Source of the DNA: Mycobacterium sp. 236(2023)
Lineage (GTDB): Bacteria > Actinomycetota > Actinomycetes > Mycobacteriales > Mycobacteriaceae
Length of the DNA stretch: 64,000 nucleotides
Assembly: GCF_029623955.1 (NCBI RefSeq)
Contig: NZ_JARSBP010000012.1
Coordinates: 42,880-106,879, forward strand
Direction: 5' to 3'
Shown in pieces: positions 59,400 through 64,000 of this stretch; the stretch's first letter is position 1; each line of letters opens with the position of its first letter. The position numbers and the translations under genes are program-made. The notes beneath the pieces are model-generated. The model was not told the DNA's origin. It saw only the letters and a list, made by a program, of their open reading frames with translations, and searched no databases.

Positions 59400-60611
59400 A
59401 TGACATTCTCGCTGGAGTTGTCGTCGGACCTGTTGGATGTGCAGAAGTGGGTCCACGAATTTGCTGCCGACGTCGTCCGCCCTGCCGCAGCCGAGTGGGA
59501 CGAGCGCGAAACCACACCATGGCCGATCATCCAGGAGGCCGCCAAGGTCGGCCTCTATTCGATGGAGATGTTCGCCGAACAGGCTGCCGAACCCTCGGGC
59601 CTCGGCATGATCGTCGTCTTCGAGGAGATGTTCTGGGGAGACGCCGGGATCGCCTTGTCGATCCTGGGCACCGGGCTTGCCGCGGCCTCATTGGCCGCCA
59701 ACGGCACACCCGACCAGGTCGGCGAATGGGTCCCGCAGATGTTCGGCACCGTCGACGATCCGAAGGTCGCCGCGTTCTGTTCGTCCGAACCGAACGCTGG
59801 TTCCGACGTCGGCTCGATCCTCACGCGCGCCCGCTACGACGAGGCCACCGACGAGTGGGTGCTCAACGGCACGAAGACGTGGGCCACCAACGGTGGCATC
59901 GCCAACGTCCACGTCGTCGTCGCGTCGGTGCACCCCGAGCTGGGCACCCGCGGACAGGCGTCGTTCATCATCCCGCCGGGCACCAAAGGCCTGTCTCAGG
60001 GGCAGAAGTTCCTCAAGCACGGCATCCGCGCGTCGCACACCGCCGAAGTCGTCCTCGACGACGTCCGCATCCCCGGCCGGCTGATCGTCGGCGGCAAGGA
60101 CAAGTTCGACGCGCGCATCGCCAAGGTCCGTGACGGCAAGAAGGCCGCGGGCCAGGCCGCGATGGCGACGTTCGAGCGGACCCGCCCCACCGTGGGCGCG
60201 ATGGCCGTCGGCACGGCTCGGGCCGCCTACGAGTACGCCCGCGACTATGCCTGCGAGCGTGAGCAATTCGGCCGCAAGATCGGCGAGTTCCAGGCGGTCG
60301 CGTTCAAGCTCGCCGACATGAAAGCGCGCATCGATGCCGCCCGCCTGCTCGTGTACCGGGCCGGTTGGATGGCCCGCAACGGCAAAGCCTTCGAGGCGGC
60401 CGAAGGTTCGATGGCCAAGCTGGTCGCCAGCGAGACCGCCGTCTACGTCACCGACGAGGCGATCCAGATCCTCGGCGGCAACGGCTACACGCGGGAATAT
60501 CCCGTCGAGCGGATGCACCGCGACGCCAAGATCTTCACGATCTTCGAGGGCACCAGTGAGATCCAGCGCCTGGTGATGGCCCGGTCGATCACGGGCCTAC
60601 CGATCCGCTGA
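59400..60611 (+). CDS. Acyl-CoA dehydrogenase (catalytically complete FadE)
   Basis: This 403-residue acyl-CoA dehydrogenase has the FAD/substrate blocks AAFCSSEPNAGSDVGS and WVLNGTKTWATNGG, the REQFGRKIGEFQAVAFKLADM helix, and an intact catalytic end IFTIFEGTSEIQRLVMARSI (catalytic Glu in EGT) after the QILGGNGYTREYPVERM block. It is therefore likely to be an active homotetrameric enzyme. It lies alone between the CocE-type hydrolase and the permease. The palindrome just upstream points to repressor control. No chain-length specificity can be read. Confidence 0.93.
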   Translation: MTFSLELSSDLLDVQKWVHEFAADVVRPAAAEWDERETTPWPIIQEAAKVGLYSMEMFAEQAAEPSGLGMIVVFEEMFWGDAGIALSILGTGLAAASLAANGTPDQVGEWVPQMFGTVDDPKVAAFCSSEPNAGSDVGSILTRARYDEATDEWVLNGTKTWATNGGIANVHVVVASVHPELGTRGQASFIIPPGTKGLSQGQKFLKHGIRASHTAEVVLDDVRIPGRLIVGGKDKFDARIAKVRDGKKAAGQAAMATFERTRPTVGAMAVGTARAAYEYARDYACEREQFGRKIGEFQAVAFKLADMKARIDAARLLVYRAGWMARNGKAFEAAEGSMAKLVASETAVYVTDEAIQILGGNGYTREYPVERMHRDAKIFTIFEGTSEIQRLVMARSITGLPIR

Positions 60612-60674
60612 ATTCCCTTACACACGAGTCAAATTAGTGCGGTAATCTGCCGACGCGGGACGGAACATCACCTT

Positions 60675-60713
60675 CATTGCGCCGAAACATAGCGAGCCTA
60701 GCTTGGCGCAATG
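60675..60713 (+). promoter_or_regulatory. Inverted repeat enclosing the permease start codon
   Basis: CATTGCGCC (60675-60683) and GGCGCAATG (60705-60713) are perfectly complementary 9-base arms. The right arm includes the permease ATG, so in mRNA a stem would hide the start codon. Alternatively the arms, 30 bp centre-to-centre, form two half-sites for a dimeric regulator. Confidence 0.55.
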
Positions 60714-62366
60714 ACTCAAGAGCTCGGCAAAGAGGTCGTCGACGCAGATCTCGACACCATGACCGCGACGAAGGAGACCCTCGAGGACTACACGCTGCGG
60801 TTCGCGCCACGCAGCTACCGCAAGTGGTCCACCCGCGTGGTCGGTATCTCGGCGCTCGGCGGCATCGCCTACCTCGCCGACTTTGCGATCGGCGCCAACA
60901 TCGGAATCTCCTACGGCACAACGAATGCCCTGTGGGGCATCCTGATCTTCGCGGTGGTCGTGATGCTGACCGGCTTCCCGCTGGCCTATTACGCCGCCCG
61001 GTACAACATCGATCTCGACCTCATCACCCGCGGCAGCGGTTTCGGCTACTACGGCTCAGTGGTCACCAACGTCATCTTCGCGACGTTCACGTTCATCTTC
61101 TTCGCGCTCGAAGGCTCGATCATGGCGCAGGGACTCGAACTGGGTCTGGGCATTCCGCTGTGGGTCGGATATGCGGTATCGACCCTGATCATCTTCCCGC
61201 TCGTCATCTACGGCATGAAAGTGCTGTCCACACTGCAGGTCTGGACCACTCCCCTGTGGCTTGTCCTGATGGTCGCGCCGTTCGTCTACCTCGTGGTCAG
61301 CCACCCCGAATCGGTGTCGGACTTCTTCGCCTACCAGGGTGAAAGCGGCACCAGCGGATTCGATCTCGGCATGACGCTGCTGGCCGCGGGCGTTTGCCTG
61401 TCGCTGATCGTGCAGATCGCCGAGCAGATCGATTACCTGCGGTTCATGCCGCCGCGGACGCCGGAGAACAGCCGCAGCTGGTGGACGTGGATGTTCCTCG
61501 CGGGTCCAGGCTGGGTCATCTTCGGCGCCATCAAGCAGGTCGTCGGCCTGTTCCTGGCTGTCTATCTGATCGCCAACGTCTTCGGCGGCGAGGTGTCCAA
61601 CGCCAACGAGCCGGTGCACCAGTTCCTGGAGATCTACCGCAACTTCCTGCCGCCGTGGCTGGCGATGACCCTCGCGGTGATCCTCGTGGTGATCAGCCAG
61701 GTCAAGATCAACGTCACGAACGCCTACTCCGGCTCGCTCGCATGGACCAATTCGTTCACCCGCGTCACGAAGCGCTACCCGGGCCGGCTGGTGTTCCTCG
61801 CGTTCAACCTACTGATCGCGCTGATCCTGATGGAAGCCAACATGTTCGCGTTCCTCAACACCATCCTGGGCTTCTACGCCAACTGCGGCATCGCGTGGGT
61901 GGTCGTGGTGGCGTCCGACATCGTCTTCAACAAATACCTGTTGAAGATCTCTCCGATGAAGCCGGAGTTCCGGCGCGGAATGCTCTACGCGGTCAACCCG
62001 GTCGGCTTCGTATCGCTGCTCGCGGCCGCCGGGGTCTCGTTGCTGGCGTTCTTCGGCGTGCTCGGCGAGGCGATCAGGCCGTACTCGCCGCTGGTGGCCA
62101 TGGTGCTAGGAGCCGTGCTGCCGCCGATCATCGCGGTCGCCACGAAGGGCAAGTACTACTTGCGACGAACCGACGACGGCATCGAGCTGCCGATGTACGA
62201 CGAGCTCGGCAACCCGTCGGGTGAACAGCTGAAATGTCATGTCTGCCATCATGATTACGAGCGGCCCGACATGATGAAGTGCGCCACCCATGACGCCTTC
62301 GTCTGCTCGCTGTGCCTGTCCACCGACAAGGTCGGCGACCACGTGCTGCCCGCGCAAGCTCAGTGA
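60711..62366 (+). CDS. NCS1-type purine/cytosine permease-like transporter with Cys-rich C-terminal tail
   Basis: This 551-residue secondary transporter has about twelve membrane segments (residues about 35-470). It resembles purine-cytosine permeases of the NCS1 family, with GIAYLADFAIGANIGI early and QVKINVTNAYSGSLAWTNSF in the middle. After the last membrane segment the protein continues with a cytoplasmic tail. This contains CHVCHHDY, MMKCATHDAF and VCSLCLSTD, a probable zinc-binding knuckle not usual in this family. The substrate is unknown. The start codon sits within an inverted repeat, and a strong terminator-like hairpin follows the stop codon. Confidence 0.8.
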   Translation: MTQELGKEVVDADLDTMTATKETLEDYTLRFAPRSYRKWSTRVVGISALGGIAYLADFAIGANIGISYGTTNALWGILIFAVVVMLTGFPLAYYAARYNIDLDLITRGSGFGYYGSVVTNVIFATFTFIFFALEGSIMAQGLELGLGIPLWVGYAVSTLIIFPLVIYGMKVLSTLQVWTTPLWLVLMVAPFVYLVVSHPESVSDFFAYQGESGTSGFDLGMTLLAAGVCLSLIVQIAEQIDYLRFMPPRTPENSRSWWTWMFLAGPGWVIFGAIKQVVGLFLAVYLIANVFGGEVSNANEPVHQFLEIYRNFLPPWLAMTLAVILVVISQVKINVTNAYSGSLAWTNSFTRVTKRYPGRLVFLAFNLLIALILMEANMFAFLNTILGFYANCGIAWVVVVASDIVFNKYLLKISPMKPEFRRGMLYAVNPVGFVSLLAAAGVSLLAFFGVLGEAIRPYSPLVAMVLGAVLPPIIAVATKGKYYLRRTDDGIELPMYDELGNPSGEQLKCHVCHHDYERPDMMKCATHDAFVCSLCLSTDKVGDHVLPAQAQ

Positions 62367-62371
62367 TTTTC

Positions 62372-62408
62372 GGCGTGCCAGGTTGCGCTCAGCGCAACCG
62401 CGCACGCC
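62372..62408. terminator. Bidirectional terminator hairpin between the permease and pdxT
   Basis: Arms of 17 bases (62372-62388 and 62392-62408) match at 15 positions around a 3-base loop. A TTTT run precedes and an AAA run follows the stem, giving T-tracts for the left-going transcript and a weaker one rightwards. It lies between the convergent stops at 62366 and 62417. Confidence 0.75.
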
Positions 62409-62416
62409 CAAATCCG

Positions 62417-63001
62417 CTAGAGGGAGTCGACGAAGAGGCGGTGCACGCGACGGTCGCCCGTCACCTCGGGATGGAACGCTGTCGCCAGCATCCGGCCCTG
62501 CCGCACCGCGACGGGATGGCCGGCCGCTCGGGCCAGCACCTCGACGTCGGGGCCGACGCGTTCGACCCACGGCGCGCGGATGAACACCGCGTGCACCGAA
62601 CCGGTCAGCCCGTCGAACTCGATGTCGTCTTCGAAGGAATCCACCTGACGACCGAATGCGTTGCGGCGCACCGTCATATCGATCGCCCGTAGCGGCAGCG
62701 CGTCACGCCCGGGCACGCCGGCGTCGGCGATCTCGGTGGCCAGCAGAATCATCCCCGCACACGATCCGTAGGCGGGCATGCCGTCGGCCAGCCTGGCGCG
62801 CAACGGCTCCAGCAGTTCCATTTCCCGCAGCAGGTGGCTCATCGCCGTCGACTCGCCACCCGGAATCACCAGCGCGTCGACGGATTCCAGCTCGGTGAGC
62901 CGGCGGACCGTGATCGCTTCCGCACCCGCTTCGCGCAGCGCGGCCAGATGCTCGCGGGTGTCGCCCTGTAACGCCAACACGCCGACGGTCGGCGCACTCA
63001 C
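62417..63001 (-). CDS. pdxT: Pyridoxal 5'-phosphate synthase glutaminase subunit
   Basis: This 194-residue class I glutaminase supplies ammonia to PdxS for vitamin B6 synthesis. GVLALQGDTREHLAAL, IPGGESTAM, the nucleophile Cys in YGSCAGMI (about residue 78) and the catalytic ATAFHPE His/Glu are present. The GTG start at 63001 overlaps the tesB stop (GTGA), so the two are coupled. Confidence 0.95.
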   Translation of the reverse strand: MSAPTVGVLALQGDTREHLAALREAGAEAITVRRLTELESVDALVIPGGESTAMSHLLREMELLEPLRARLADGMPAYGSCAGMILLATEIADAGVPGRDALPLRAIDMTVRRNAFGRQVDSFEDDIEFDGLTGSVHAVFIRAPWVERVGPDVEVLARAAGHPVAVRQGRMLATAFHPEVTGDRRVHRLFVDSL

Positions 63002-63846
63002 CCGTTCGCGGGCTTGAAATCGCGGGGATACCGCGTCAGGCCCTCCTGCATCACCGCGGCCACCATCTCGCCGTACCGATTGAAGATCTTTCCCTGCGTC
63101 AGAGAGCGGCCACCACACGACGACGGCGACGACTGGTCGTACAGCAGCCACTCGTCGGCACGGAACGCACGCATGAACCACATCGCGTGATCCAGCGATG
63201 CGACCATCAGGTGCTTTCGCTCCTCGATATGGTTGACCTGCGCCGAGCCCAGCAGCGTCAGGTCGCTCATGTAAGCAAGGGCGCAGATGTGCAGCACCGG
63301 GTCATCGGGCAGCGGGTCACGGTGCCGAAACCACACCTGCTGCTGAGAAGCCTTGCCCGGCAGCGTGTTCAACTGGTCGCGAGGCACGATTCGGACGTCC
63401 CACTCGTCGAACTGCTTGAAGCTCGCGTCGTCGAAGACCTTGCTGACCGATTTGAAGTCGGGAATGTCATCGGGCGGAACGGCATGGGGCATCGCGTCCT
63501 GGTGCTCGATGCCGCTCTGGTCGGTCTGAAAGGACGCCGACATCGAGAAGATCGTCTCGCCGTGCTGGATCGCAGTGACGCGGCGGGTACAGAACGACCC
63601 ACCGTCGCGTATCCGTTCGACGGTGTAGACAGACGGGGACCGGGCGTCGCCAGCCCGCAGGAAATAGCCGTGCAACGAGTGCACCTGGAATTTCGGGTCG
63701 ACGGTGCGGACCGCTGACACCAGCGACTGACCGGCGACATGCCCGCCGAAGGTGCGCTGCAGGAAGCCCGACTCCGGACTGAACACACCGCCGCGATAGA
63801 TGTTTACCTCGATCTGCTCCAGATCGAGGATCTCTTCAATCGCCAT
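62998..63846 (-). CDS. tesB: Acyl-CoA thioesterase II
   Basis: This 282-residue double-hotdog thioesterase hydrolyses acyl-CoA. It has FGGHVAGQSLVSAVRTV, HSLHGYFLRAGD, and the C-terminal MWFMRAFRADEWLLYDQSSPSSCGGRSLTQGKIF with the TesB-type Asp/Ser/Gln catalytic set. It lies between pdxS and pdxT with very short gaps, the arrangement I recall for M. tuberculosis Rv2604c-Rv2606c. Confidence 0.95.
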   Translation of the reverse strand: MAIEEILDLEQIEVNIYRGGVFSPESGFLQRTFGGHVAGQSLVSAVRTVDPKFQVHSLHGYFLRAGDARSPSVYTVERIRDGGSFCTRRVTAIQHGETIFSMSASFQTDQSGIEHQDAMPHAVPPDDIPDFKSVSKVFDDASFKQFDEWDVRIVPRDQLNTLPGKASQQQVWFRHRDPLPDDPVLHICALAYMSDLTLLGSAQVNHIEERKHLMVASLDHAMWFMRAFRADEWLLYDQSSPSSCGGRSLTQGKIFNRYGEMVAAVMQEGLTRYPRDFKPANG

Positions 63847-63857
63847 GAGTTAGGTGT

Positions 63858-64000
63858 TTACCAGCCGCGTTCTGCGAGCCTGTGCGGGACCGGGATGTCG
63901 TCGACGTTGATGCCGACCATCGCCTCGCCCAGACCGCGCGACACCTTGGCCAGCACATCGGGGTCGTCGTAGAACGTGGTCGCCTTCACGATCGCGGCGC
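63858..64000 (-). CDS. pdxS: Pyridoxal 5'-phosphate synthase lyase subunit (partial, 5' end beyond window)
   Basis: Only the last 47 residues are in the window. They include AAIVKATTFYDDPDVLAKVSRGLGEAMVG and end in LAERGW, the characteristic C-terminus of PdxS. PdxS builds pyridoxal phosphate from ribose 5-phosphate, glyceraldehyde 3-phosphate and ammonia delivered by PdxT. The stop codon is 11 bases from the tesB start. Confidence 0.95.
   Translation of the reverse strand, partial: AAIVKATTFYDDPDVLAKVSRGLGEAMVGINVDDIPVPHRLAERGW

Noticed and set aside
1..64000. tRNA, rRNA or insertion sequence genes
   Set aside because: No cloverleaf-like segments with a TTCGA-type T-arm, no rRNA segments and no transposase-like proteins were recognised by eye; a covariance-model scan would be decisive for tRNAs.

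Overview
The window looks like the chromosome of a fast-growing mycobacterium (Mycolicibacterium type). It is GC-rich and uses many GTG starts. Its backbone follows the order I recall for the M. tuberculosis Rv2571c-Rv2606c segment: aspS, a zinc metallopeptidase (Rv2575-like), a small secreted protein (Rv2576c-like), the Rv2578c-type radical SAM protein, hisS, a metallo-beta-lactamase-fold hydrolase, cyclophilin (Rv2582), rel, apt, a peptide-binding lipoprotein, secF-secD-yajC, gabT, car/fadD9, ruvCBA, yebC and pdxT-tesB-pdxS. All assignments come from reading protein sequences and motifs; no database search was run.

Layout. 27-7521: aspS with a DUF4436 membrane protein, an SRPBCC protein, a type-B carboxylesterase and two zinc-peptidase-like proteins. 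7518-12891: a catabolic module made of a hotdog thioesterase, a TetR regulator, an amidohydrolase and two tandem acyl-CoA dehydrogenases, with three copies of one palindromic operator. 12888-16221: a radical SAM protein and an RNA polymerase-associated HelD-type ATPase that diverge from a shared LexA/SOS-box match. 16223-21730: a secreted protein and the complete urea ABC transporter urtABCDE. 21823-25763: a large secreted cadherin/VCBS-like protein lying between inverted copies of a 42-bp repeat, and a small membrane protein. 25769-29368: a three-gene cassette resembling a mycobacteriophage lysis module (LysA-like three-domain endolysin, a small protein related to the LysA C-terminal domain, LysB-like mycolyl esterase), with no other phage genes nearby.

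29519-43221 is mostly conserved core: hisS, two cyclophilins, rel, apt, SecDF/YajC and gabT. 43387-48648 holds a membrane diguanylate cyclase, a P450-fragment-like mini-protein and carboxylic acid reductase. 48645-56901 holds ruvCAB (with an SOS box), small membrane proteins, hydrolases, MarR and TetR regulators and yebC. 56956-62366 is a second accessory block: TetR, a CocE-type hydrolase, an acyl-CoA dehydrogenase and an NCS1-type permease with a zinc-binding-like tail. The window ends inside pdxS.

The most unusual item is the lysin A / lysin B cassette. Next come the SOS-box arrangement upstream of helD, the mini-regulon of GGTAA(T/C)GNC(A/G)TTACC operators, the Cys/His-tailed permease, and the P450-derived mini-protein. 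Regulation appears dominated by local TetR/MarR repressors with clear palindromes. Several convergent gene pairs share stop codons and so leave no room for terminators.
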